From: an uncultured Flavobacterium sp.
GTDB taxonomy: Bacteria > Bacteroidota > Bacteroidia > Flavobacteriales > Flavobacteriaceae
Direction: 5' to 3'
DNA length: 5,149 nt
NCBI GenBank assembly: GCA_946479395.1
Contig: CAMLFV010000186.1
Location: forward strand, 1 to 5,149
The position numbers and the translations under genes are program-made. The notes under the pieces were generated by a model. That model was not told the DNA's origin, ran no database searches, and worked only from the letters and a program-made list of their open reading frames with translations. Below, piece by piece: positions 1 to 5,149 of the stretch; positions within the stretch are counted from its first letter, which is position 1; each line of letters opens with the position of its first letter.

Positions 1-53
1 CCCAGGACCCCAACATTAAAAGTGTTGTGCTCTACCAACTGAGCTATCGAGTC
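1..53 (-). tRNA. tRNA-Lys(UUU), 3' part cut off by the window edge
   Basis: Read on the minus strand, this is the 5' part of a lysine tRNA. It holds the acceptor 5' strand GACTCGA, the D arm, the anticodon stem CAACA/TGTTG with loop CTTTTAA (anticodon UUU at 18-20), and the variable loop. It stops in the T stem because the window ends there. All 53 bases are identical to 187-239, the corresponding part of the complete tRNA-Lys downstream in this window. It is the last visible gene of the leftward Lys-Leu-Lys cluster and is probably co-transcribed with the other two. Whether the 3' end is intact cannot be seen. Confidence 0.9.
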
Positions 54-74
54 AATAATATCAATATTTTTATG

Positions 75-157
75 TGACTGTGATCAGATTCGAACTGACA
101 CGTCTTGATGACACCACCCCCTCAAGATGGCGAGTCTACCAATTCCTCCACACAGCC
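75..157 (-). tRNA. tRNA-Leu(GAG)
   Basis: The minus strand folds into a complete class II tRNA of 83 nt. The acceptor strands GGCTGTG and CACAGTC pair at all seven positions (one G-U), followed by discriminator A. The D stem is GAG/CTC with GGTAGA in the loop. The anticodon stem is CCATC/GGTGG with loop TTGAGGG, so the anticodon is GAG (121-123), which reads CUC and CUU leucine codons. The 14-nt variable arm can form a GTC/GAC stem, as expected for leucine tRNAs. The T loop is TTCGAAT. No CCA is encoded: the bases after the discriminator read CAT, so CCA must be added after transcription. It lies 9 bp from the upstream tRNA-Lys and 21 bp from the downstream one. Confidence 0.95.
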
Positions 158-166
158 TTTACTATG

Positions 167-239
167 TGACCCGACTGGGGCTCGAACCCAGGACCCCAAC
201 ATTAAAAGTGTTGTGCTCTACCAACTGAGCTATCGAGTC
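167..239 (-). tRNA. tRNA-Lys(UUU), complete
   Basis: The minus strand gives a complete 73-nt class I tRNA. The acceptor GACTCGA/TCGGGTC pairs throughout with one G-U, followed by discriminator A. The D stem is GCTC/GAGC, the anticodon stem CAACA/TGTTG with loop CTTTTAA, and the T stem CTGGG/CCCAG with loop TTCGAGC. The anticodon UUU (204-206) decodes AAA and AAG lysine codons. No CCA is encoded (CAT follows the discriminator). It is the first gene of the leftward tRNA cluster, with a good promoter-like box about 25 bp upstream. A second, identical-looking copy is cut by the left edge of the window. Confidence 0.97.
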
Positions 240-366
240 TTATTTACTAACATAATTGCGGGTGCAAATATAACACACTTTTTTTATAATTTAATGTTAT
301 ATTTTATATAATTTTAATGTTTTTTAAAACAACTAACTTAATCAACTAACAAACACTAATTTAACA
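240..366. other. AT-rich divergent intergenic region between the tRNA cluster and aroK
   Basis: This stretch separates the leftward tRNA cluster from the rightward aroK gene, so it must hold promoters for both. The tRNA-side box at 265-272 is convincing. On the aroK side the best candidate is TAATTTTA (309-316), seven of eight matches to TAnnTTTG, about 50 bp before the start codon. No -33 element and no Shine-Dalgarno sequence are visible. No protein frame or RNA gene is supported here. Confidence 0.5.
265..272 (-). promoter_or_regulatory. Probable -7 promoter box for the tRNA cluster
   Basis: The minus strand reads TATATTTG followed directly by CACCCGC. This is an exact match to the Bacteroidota -7 consensus TAnnTTTG, which the primary sigma factor of this phylum recognises. 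It sits about 25 bp upstream of the first tRNA-Lys, in the correct orientation. The GC-rich stretch right after the box resembles the discriminator of growth-rate-controlled stable-RNA promoters, which is an inference. I see no clear TTTG -33 element, only an A-rich tract upstream. Confidence 0.6.
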
Positions 367-885
367 ATGAAAAAAATTATTTTGGTTGGATACATGGGTA
401 GCGGTAAGACAACCATTGGTAAAAAACTTAACCAAAACTTAAATATACAATTTATTGATTTAGATGCTTTCATTGAAGCAAAAGAGGGTTTAAAGATTTC
501 AGAAATTTTTAAGCAGAAAGGCGAAATATATTTTAGAAAACAAGAAAGCATCTGGTTTAATCATTTATTAAATGAAAACAAACCTTTAATAATTAGTTTG
601 GGTGGTGGTACTCCATGTTATGCAAATAATCACTTGCTTTTACAAGATGATAATGTTTTATCATTCTATTTAAAAGCGAGTATAGAAACTTTAACTAACA
701 GATTAAAACATAATTCAGATCGACCTTTATTGAAAAATATCGATGATTTAAATTCTTTTGTAGCCCAACATGTATTTGAACGCAGTTATTTTTATAACTT
801 TTCAAAATATAAAATAGATGTAAACAACAAAGAAGTAAACAATATTTGCAGGGAAATATCAGCAATAATTCAAAAAAAAAATTAA
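367..885 (+). CDS. aroK: Shikimate kinase
   Basis: The 172-residue cytoplasmic enzyme phosphorylates the 3-hydroxyl of shikimate with ATP, the fifth step of the shikimate pathway to chorismate and the aromatic amino acids. Its length matches the AroK family (about 170-175). The Walker A P-loop GYMGSGKT lies at residues 8-15, close to the N-terminus as expected, so the start is right. The shikimate-binding residues are present: D33 in FIDLD, R57 in the IYFRKQE segment, and GGG at 79-81 followed by TP. R119 of SDRPLL belongs to the ATP lid, and R139 in ERSYFY matches the second shikimate-binding arginine. No key residue is missing. It stands alone on the plus strand, 45 bp before the secreted-protein gene, with no visible terminator between them, so read-through is possible. 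No Shine-Dalgarno precedes the ATG, which is normal in this phylum. Confidence 0.97.
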   Translation: MKKIILVGYMGSGKTTIGKKLNQNLNIQFIDLDAFIEAKEGLKISEIFKQKGEIYFRKQESIWFNHLLNENKPLIISLGGGTPCYANNHLLLQDDNVLSFYLKASIETLTNRLKHNSDRPLLKNIDDLNSFVAQHVFERSYFYNFSKYKIDVNNKEVNNICREISAIIQKKN

Positions 886-903
886 TTTATTGTTTTTTTA
901 GTT

Positions 904-911
904 TATATTTA
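904..911 (+). promoter_or_regulatory. Possible weak -7 box before the secreted-protein gene
   Basis: TATATTTA matches TAnnTTTG at seven of eight positions and lies 19 bp before the ATG at 931, which would leave a short leader. There is no recognisable -33 element, and the surrounding AT content makes chance matches easy. The gene could instead be transcribed from the aroK promoter. Confidence 0.25.
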
Positions 912-930
912 TAGCTATAAAATTCATTAT

Positions 931-2850
931 ATGAAATATATCATTACTATTTTATTATTTATGGGTTTAAATTTTAGCTATAGCCAAAGTATTAATCCTT
1001 CACATATAATTAACCTATGTTCAGGACAAACAGTTCAAGGAACCACTCCAACAACAAATGCGTATAATAATTTATATACTTCTTGTAGTACATTAGCATT
1101 ATCAACTTCCATAACACTTTATTATGTTGAAATAGAATCAGGCTCTACCTTCACTTTTACAGTAACACCAAATGCTCAAGTAGATTTTGATTTTGGTTCT
1201 TGGTTAAATCCCAATTTAGCAAATTTAGGACCAAGTGATCGTGGTTCGCAAAATACAATAATTGGTATTCCTAATGTTGATATTGGTTTATCTATGTTGG
1301 AACCTGTACAACTTTGTGAAGGTCCAGGTTCAGCTCCGCCAGCTACTGCAAATGTACCGGGTTTTGTTCGCTGGTATGATGTTGTACCTGGTGATGGTAT
1401 TTTAATTGCAGTTGATCATTGGGAAAGTTCAGTAGTTAGTTATGATTTGTCTTTTGGTGGCGATGCTGTTCTAAATTGTACAGTTATAGGGAAAACTTAC
1501 GAAGTTTGCGATTGGGACAAAGACGGAAAAGAATCGTTTGATTTAGATCTTATTAAAGATGAAATTAACAATATAAACAAAACATTTACAATTGATTTTT
1601 TTGAATTTGAGGCTGATGCCAATACGTTATTTGCAACAAATACACTATCATCTCCATATGATGTTTCGGTTACCGATAGTCCTAAAAAAATATATGCCCG
1701 TTTTAAAAGAGCCAATGGTTTATTAGCCCGTGTTACAGAAATTGATTTTATTGTAAATGAAGTAGCAAAACTTCCAGAAATGGATTTAGAAATTGAAGTT
1801 TGTGATTTTGATCAAACGAAAGATGAATATTTTGATTTTACAGATATCGAGAGAATTATAAATCATGAAAACACTACACAACCAGAATATAAATATTATG
1901 AAAATGAAGCTGATGCCATAGAAGGCAACAACAATTACATTACCAATACAACTAATTATCTATCAAGATCAAAAACAATTTATATTCAGATAATGATAAA
2001 TGGTAAATGTCCCATCATTGTTCCATTGAAATTAAAGGTTGATACATTAGGTTTCCCCCCTAAAGTAATGGATTATTCTGAATTTTGTGCGGAAGAAACT
2101 GCCGATGGATTAGTTTACGATTTAGAAAAATCAATTGAATATTATCTTGATGAAGAAGATAAAGACCAATACGCATTCAGTTTTTACACCACAAGAAATA
2201 ATGCAATTAACAAAACAAATGAAATTGCACAACCAAACCAATACAAACTTTCATTTGATACACAAGAAACCATTTATGTTAGAATAGAAAATGAAAAAGA
2301 ATGTTTTATAATTTCTGAATTAAATTTAGATTCAAAACGAAGAATTATAAGAGATGATATATATAATTTTGATTGCGAGCCTTATATGTTACCTCCGCTG
2401 CCTTTAGGTTACAATTATTTTACAGAACCCAACGGGCAAGGCAAACGTTTAAGCCCTTACAGCACAGATGCCATAATTTACGGAATACGAACCATTTATA
2501 TTTACGGCAACAGTTTATTTGTAAATGAAGATTATCCTGATTTTAATAAATGTACATACGAAACGAAATTTACCGTTTACAATAATGATTGTTTAGTTCC
2601 AAAAGGTATTTCACCAAACGGCGACGGATTGAATGATTCTTGGGATCTTACAGCATTCGGAATTGTAAAATTACGTATTTACAACAGATTAGGATCTTTG
2701 GTTTATAGTTATGACGAAGGTTACACCAATCAATGGCATGGACAAGCAACTAACGGCAGCGTACTACCGTCTGGCACGTATTATTATAATTTTGAATCGA
2801 CAAACGGTACAAGACACGGTTGGGTGCAGGTAATGTATGAAACAAAATAA
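931..2850 (+). CDS. Secreted multidomain surface protein with T9SS type B sorting domain
   Basis: This 639-residue protein is probably exported across the inner membrane by Sec and across the outer membrane by the type IX secretion system. Residues 1-18 look like a signal peptide: a short K start, a hydrophobic core, then SYSQS. Residues about 25-183 resemble a beta-sandwich module common at the N-terminus of such flavobacterial proteins (VDFDFGSW at 84-91, GLS at 119-121, GFVRWYDVVPGDG, then LNC at 181-183). Three degenerate repeats of about 85 residues follow, each beginning with a Cys/Asp-rich segment and an F/YD[LF] triplet (C193, C291, C386). Each continues with an aromatic strand and ends with IYxxx (IYARF 254, IYIQI 350, IYVRI 448). 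A shorter related unit at 479-526 holds LPPLPLGYNYFT and ends IYIYG. The C-terminal 84 residues are a canonical type B (gliding motility-associated, CHU_C) sorting domain: PKGISPNGDGLND (557-569), IYNRLG, QWHGQ, LPSGTYYY, GWVQV. No catalytic motif is visible. An adhesin or other surface-binding role is inferred. It is complete, and a hairpin terminator follows at once. Confidence 0.9.
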   Translation: MKYIITILLFMGLNFSYSQSINPSHIINLCSGQTVQGTTPTTNAYNNLYTSCSTLALSTSITLYYVEIESGSTFTFTVTPNAQVDFDFGSWLNPNLANLGPSDRGSQNTIIGIPNVDIGLSMLEPVQLCEGPGSAPPATANVPGFVRWYDVVPGDGILIAVDHWESSVVSYDLSFGGDAVLNCTVIGKTYEVCDWDKDGKESFDLDLIKDEINNINKTFTIDFFEFEADANTLFATNTLSSPYDVSVTDSPKKIYARFKRANGLLARVTEIDFIVNEVAKLPEMDLEIEVCDFDQTKDEYFDFTDIERIINHENTTQPEYKYYENEADAIEGNNNYITNTTNYLSRSKTIYIQIMINGKCPIIVPLKLKVDTLGFPPKVMDYSEFCAEETADGLVYDLEKSIEYYLDEEDKDQYAFSFYTTRNNAINKTNEIAQPNQYKLSFDTQETIYVRIENEKECFIISELNLDSKRRIIRDDIYNFDCEPYMLPPLPLGYNYFTEPNGQGKRLSPYSTDAIIYGIRTIYIYGNSLFVNEDYPDFNKCTYETKFTVYNNDCLVPKGISPNGDGLNDSWDLTAFGIVKLRIYNRLGSLVYSYDEGYTNQWHGQATNGSVLPSGTYYYNFESTNGTRHGWVQVMYETK

Positions 2851-2854
2851 AACA

Positions 2855-2884
2855 AAAACCTCAAACATTATAGTTTGAGGTTTT
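2855..2884. terminator. Bidirectional intrinsic terminator
   Basis: A perfect 12-bp inverted repeat (AAAACCTCAAAC, loop ATTATA, GTTTGAGGTTTT) sits between two convergent genes. On the plus strand it starts 5 bp after the stop of the T9SS substrate gene, and the descending arm ends in T-rich sequence (TTTTGTGTTT). On the minus strand it starts 5 bp after the stop of the phosphoribosyltransferase gene and ends in TTTTTG. It can therefore terminate transcripts from both sides. Confidence 0.88.
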
Positions 2885-2888
2885 GTGT

Positions 2889-3386
2889 TTAGCTTAAATA
2901 AGCATATTCTTCGTTATCATTAAAAACAACCTGAATGTGTTCTAAACTTGATGTTGATAAAGATATTCCTTTAAAATCTGCTTTTACGGGATATTTTTTA
3001 TGGCTACGATCAATTAAAACGGCGGTTTTAAACTTTTTTAAAGGCACTTCTAAAAAGTATTTAACACCATAAACCAATGTAGCGCCAGAATTCATTACAT
3101 CATCAACCAAAACAATTGCTTTGTTTTCATAATCGACTTTTGATAAATCGGTTTTAATTTCTTGTAACGGATTTTGTTTGTTTACTTCAACTTTTCCCAA
3201 GACAACTTTTATATCTGAAATTTTAGAAACCTCATCGCTTATTTTCTGTGCAAAAGTGTAACCGCTGTTGGCAATACCCGCAATAACAATTTCGGTTTCA
3301 TCTACAAATGTTTCATAAATCTGGTATGCAATACGTTTGGTTATTTGCTGTATTTGTTGCTGTGTTAGTATAATATTTTGTGTCAT
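2889..3386 (-). CDS. PyrR-like phosphoribosyltransferase
   Basis: This 165-residue cytoplasmic protein belongs to the type I phosphoribosyltransferase fold. The signature PRPP-binding motif VLVDDVMNSGAT lies at residues 92-103, with the two adjacent acidic residues D95 and D96 intact. GIANSG (37-42) fits the pyrophosphate loop. The C-terminal part, LIDRSHKKYPVKADFKG (124-140) then STSSLEHI, matches the LVDRGHRELPIRADYVGK segment of PyrR, the pyrimidine-operon regulator with uracil phosphoribosyltransferase activity. The region of the PyrR hood that normally reads like DITLYRDD is not recognisable here (GKVEVNKQNP, 64-73), so neither RNA binding nor uracil specificity can be assumed. No pyr gene is nearby. 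It is the last gene of the three-gene operon, its ATG overlapping the stop of the methyltransferase as ATGA. Other nucleobase transferase roles are possible. Confidence 0.85.
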   Translation of the reverse strand: MTQNIILTQQQIQQITKRIAYQIYETFVDETEIVIAGIANSGYTFAQKISDEVSKISDIKVVLGKVEVNKQNPLQEIKTDLSKVDYENKAIVLVDDVMNSGATLVYGVKYFLEVPLKKFKTAVLIDRSHKKYPVKADFKGISLSTSSLEHIQVVFNDNEEYAYLS

Positions 3387-3964
3387 TTTTTATGGAATAT
3401 AATAAACAGTTCGTTGTTTTCTCTTGGTTTTATTGAATTATAACAAGGTGCTAATGTTTTAAGGAAGAAATTATCAGAAAACAATTGTTGATACTCTTCA
3501 ACACTTCCACCAAACGGCGGACCTTGATCTGTTAACGGAAACGAAAATAAAACCCCAGCCAATTTACCATTTTCTTTTAACAAATCATTCATTTTGGTTG
3601 CATACAAAGGTCTTAATTCTGTATTTAAAGCACAAAAAAATGTTTGTTCAATAATTAAATCGTACTGATTATCATGTTTAAAGAAATCGCCAACTATTAA
3701 CTGATCTTCCGGAAAATCAGGATTATTACGTTTAAAATTTGCAATAGGTTCTTCAGAAATATCTAAACCATAAACATTTTTAAATCCGTTGGTATATAGA
3801 TAATTTAACTCGTGGCCATTACCTACTCCGGGAATTAAAATCTTCAAATCCTTATCAATCAACTGATCAATATATTCTTTAATAGGCGTTGTAATTATAC
3901 CGGCATCCCACGGAATGTTATTCTCATTGTAACGCTCTGTCCAATATTCTTTAGTTAGTTTCAT
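3383..3964 (-). CDS. SAM-dependent methyltransferase, TPMT family
   Basis: This 193-residue cytoplasmic protein fits the thiopurine S-methyltransferase (TPMT) family of class I SAM methyltransferases. The N-terminus has the family pattern YWTERYNENNIPWD (7-20). The SAM-binding motif I is ILIPGVGNGHE (42-52). The acidic end of strand 2 is D68 in YGLDIS, followed by GDFF (92-95) and the motif YDLIIEQTFFCAL (101-113). PPFGGSVEEY (149-158), near the C-terminus, is also typical. Members methylate thiols, halides, or metalloids such as tellurite and selenium compounds. The substrate here cannot be read from sequence, and thiol or metalloid detoxification is only a guess. Its start overlaps the end of the S4 gene by 14 bp and its stop overlaps the next start as ATGA, so it is probably translationally coupled on both sides. 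Confidence 0.87.
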   Translation of the reverse strand: MKLTKEYWTERYNENNIPWDAGIITTPIKEYIDQLIDKDLKILIPGVGNGHELNYLYTNGFKNVYGLDISEEPIANFKRNNPDFPEDQLIVGDFFKHDNQYDLIIEQTFFCALNTELRPLYATKMNDLLKENGKLAGVLFSFPLTDQGPPFGGSVEEYQQLFSDNFFLKTLAPCYNSIKPRENNELFIIFHKK

Positions 3965-4355
3965 TGTTTAGTTGTTCAAAGTATAAATAATCATCGTCTA
4001 AATAATCATCAATATCTCTGCGGTCTTTTTTGGTTGGTCTTCCATCGCCTTTTAATCTGTAATGCTCTTTAGCCAATTTTAAAAGTTCCAAATGTTCAAA
4101 AGCTTCTGCCGGGGTATCATCTTTTCTGTACAGATCAACCAACTTAGCTCCTACTCTGTTCTGCGGAATATCTAAAACCGAATATTGATAATTTATTTGA
4201 TCTTTACGAACCTGAATTTTATCGCCCGCAAACACATCTCTTGACGCTTTTGCCTGTTGATTGTTCACAGAAACATGTCCTTTTTTAACAGCTTCGGTAG
4301 CAATACTCCGCGTTTTAAAAACTCTGATACACCAAAGATATTTATCTACACGCAT
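3951..4355 (-). CDS. S4-domain RNA-binding protein, Hsp15-like
   Basis: The 134-residue protein is the likely cytoplasmic homologue of Hsp15 (HslR), which in E. coli binds stalled, dissociated 50S subunits still carrying nascent-chain tRNA and helps recycle them. Its length is about that of Hsp15. The S4 domain starts at once (MRVDKYLW, 1-8; FKTRSIATEAVKKGHVSVN, 13-31; KASRDVFAGDKI, 36-47), which fixes the start codon. The Hsp15-type basic tail motif GDGRPTKKDRRDID is at 103-116. The protein ends in an acidic, aromatic tail (DDYLDDDYLYFEQ), which is less usual. It is the first gene of the leftward operon, with a promoter-like box about 33 bp upstream. Annotation as an RNA-binding S4 protein is safe. 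The Hsp15 function is inferred from homology. Confidence 0.9.
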   Translation of the reverse strand: MRVDKYLWCIRVFKTRSIATEAVKKGHVSVNNQQAKASRDVFAGDKIQVRKDQINYQYSVLDIPQNRVGAKLVDLYRKDDTPAEAFEHLELLKLAKEHYRLKGDGRPTKKDRRDIDDYLDDDYLYFEQLNNETN

Positions 4356-4387
4356 GTTTATATTATAATTTTGGGTTAATTTTTAAA

Positions 4388-4395
4388 CAAAAATA
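4388..4395 (-). promoter_or_regulatory. Probable -7 promoter box for the S4/methyltransferase/phosphoribosyltransferase operon
   Basis: The minus strand reads TATTTTTG, an exact match to the Bacteroidota -7 consensus TAnnTTTG. It lies 32 bp before the S4 start codon (4355), leaving a leader of about 25 nt. No TTTG -33 element is clear. The box faces away from the lipoprotein promoter in the same 77-bp intergenic region. Confidence 0.45.
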
Positions 4396-4406
4396 AATGA
4401 AAATTG

Positions 4407-4414
4407 TATCTTGC
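4407..4414 (+). promoter_or_regulatory. Probable -7 promoter box for the FKBP-like lipoprotein gene
   Basis: TATCTTGC followed by ACC is one T short of the TATCTTTGCACC form often seen before flavobacterial genes, and it resembles the TATATTTGCACC found before the tRNA cluster in this window. It ends 18 bp before the ATG at 4433. No -33 element is obvious, and the shortened T run lowers confidence. Confidence 0.4.
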
Positions 4415-4432
4415 ACCACTAATTTAAGTTAA

Positions 4433-5149
4433 ATGAAAAGATTTTTTACAGCAGCTATAATTTGTATGGGGTCGCTATTACTTTGGAACTGTAAACCAGA
4501 TGATAATTCTACAACTGTTGTTGATCGTGACAGACAAGAAGTTTTTAATGAAAATATTAAGGAAATTGAAACATTCTTAAAAACGAACAGCGTAGAGGTT
4601 TTAGAAGATGGAGTAAGTTTTGAAACCGTTGCATCTGAAGCTAATAATTCTATCTGGAAACAAACCGAATATCCGTTACAGTCAATTACCGTAAAAAATC
4701 TTCCGTATTATACAAGTTCTCAGGTTTTACAAAAACAAGATGACCCTGTTGAGTATAAAATTTACTATTTGATTTTAAATGAAGGTGGTGGCGAAACACC
4801 TGCAATACATGACGATGCTTTTACATCGTACACTGGATATAGCTTTGATAAAGAAATTTTTGATAAATATCAGTTTGGTTTTTGGAGTGCTTATCCAGCT
4901 TATTCAACTTACACGGAAACCATTTCTGGTTATCGACAAATTTTACAAAAAATCAAGACCGCTACAAGTATCATAGATAATGGAGATGGTACATATACTT
5001 ATGAGAATCCGGGGCGCGTGTTGGTATTTATTCCTTCGGGATTAGGTTATTTTAGTTCTCACTCTGGCTCAATTGTAGCTTATGATACATTAATTTTTGA
5101 TATCACTTTGATTGCTAAAAAAGATTCCGATAAAGATAACGATGGTATT
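4433..5149 (+). CDS. FKBP-type peptidyl-prolyl isomerase-like lipoprotein, 3' end beyond the window
   Basis: The frame is open for all 239 codons from ATG to the window end, so the protein is C-terminally partial. The N-terminus is a lipoprotein signal: basic MKR, hydrophobic core, LLLWNC with C20 as the likely lipidated residue. The residues after it, KPDDN, resemble the K/D-rich flavobacterial export signal that sends lipoproteins to the cell surface. Residues about 105-228 match the FKBP fold: YTG at 133-135, FD at 143-144, ETISGYRQIL (162-171) for the usual EVIxGW helix, FIPSGLGY (199-206), and DTLIFDITLI (218-227). FKBPs catalyse cis-trans isomerisation of prolyl bonds, here probably at the envelope. 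The active-site tryptophan position appears to be tyrosine (Y167), and the middle of the domain is diverged, so activity is uncertain. KDSDKDNDGI (230-239) looks like the start of thrombospondin type 3-like calcium-binding repeats. It diverges from the S4 operon. Confidence 0.8.
   Translation, partial: MKRFFTAAIICMGSLLLWNCKPDDNSTTVVDRDRQEVFNENIKEIETFLKTNSVEVLEDGVSFETVASEANNSIWKQTEYPLQSITVKNLPYYTSSQVLQKQDDPVEYKIYYLILNEGGGETPAIHDDAFTSYTGYSFDKEIFDKYQFGFWSAYPAYSTYTETISGYRQILQKIKTATSIIDNGDGTYTYENPGRVLVFIPSGLGYFSSHSGSIVAYDTLIFDITLIAKKDSDKDNDGI

Noticed and set aside
1..239. The repeated 53-bp tRNA-Lys segment as an integration (att) site of a mobile island
   Set aside because: The repeat is bounded by the window edge, not by divergence, so it most likely is a second complete tRNA. 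The DNA between the copies holds only tRNA-Leu and short spacers, and no integrase is visible.
105..311. A 68-codon plus-strand open frame
   Set aside because: It runs antisense through the tRNA-Leu and tRNA-Lys genes, and its translation simply reads their complement. There is no protein-like pattern or start signal.
342..551. A 69-codon minus-strand open frame
   Set aside because: It lies antisense to the start of aroK, whose P-loop and family match are unambiguous. It shows no domain of its own.
1497..1715. A 72-codon minus-strand open frame
   Set aside because: It is antisense to the first repeat of the T9SS substrate. The Leu/Ser-rich translation is typical of complement reading of an acidic coding region.
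1490..2330. The repeats in the secreted protein as a DNA-level tandem array prone to slippage
   Set aside because: The similarity is at protein level only, with small shared words such as GAAGTTTG at 1501 and 1795. The nucleotide sequences have diverged too far for recent expansion.
2855..2884. The inverted repeat as the end of an insertion element or a regulatory RNA structure
   Set aside because: Its place between two convergent stop codons, the perfect stem and the T tracts on both strands fit a bidirectional terminator. No matching second copy or transposase is in the window.
4779..4976. A 65-codon plus-strand open frame
   Set aside because: It overlaps the lipoprotein gene in another frame. 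The longer frame carries the lipoprotein signal and FKBP motifs and stays open to the window edge.

Overview
The window looks like ordinary chromosomal DNA from a member of the Flavobacteriia (Bacteroidota), probably a Flavobacterium- or Myroides-like organism. The evidence is consistent: AT-rich DNA, no Shine-Dalgarno sequences before the start codons, promoter-like boxes of the Bacteroidota type (TAnnTTTG, twice followed by CACC), a secreted protein with the type B sorting domain of the type IX secretion system (T9SS), and a lipoprotein with a flavobacterial-type export signal. No phage, insertion sequence, CRISPR array or defence locus is visible.

Layout. Bases 1-239 hold a tRNA cluster on the minus strand, tRNA-Lys(UUU), tRNA-Leu(GAG), tRNA-Lys(UUU). 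The left-most Lys copy is cut by the window edge. Its likely promoter lies at 265-272. On the plus strand follow a complete shikimate kinase (aroK, 367-885) and a 639-residue secreted multidomain protein (931-2850) that ends in a T9SS type B sorting domain. A perfect 12-bp hairpin (2855-2884) ends this transcript and, in the other direction, a three-gene minus-strand operon. That operon reads from 4355 leftward: an Hsp15-like S4 RNA-binding protein, a TPMT-family SAM-dependent methyltransferase, and a PyrR-like phosphoribosyltransferase. All three overlap end to start, so they are probably translationally coupled. From the intergenic stretch 4356-4432 a lipoprotein gene (4433 to the window edge) diverges. 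It carries an FKBP-type peptidyl-prolyl isomerase-like domain and runs off the window as a DxDxDNDG calcium-binding-type segment begins.

How the genes fit together. aroK is core aromatic biosynthesis, the tRNAs and the S4 protein serve translation, and the phosphoribosyltransferase probably serves nucleotide salvage or its control. The T9SS substrate and the lipoprotein are envelope or surface products. Nothing ties all of these into one pathway. I did not find a convincing undescribed system. The points most worth a second look are the overlapping S4/methyltransferase/phosphoribosyltransferase operon, whose joint role is unclear, the diverged FKBP-like lipoprotein, and the repeat architecture of the T9SS substrate.
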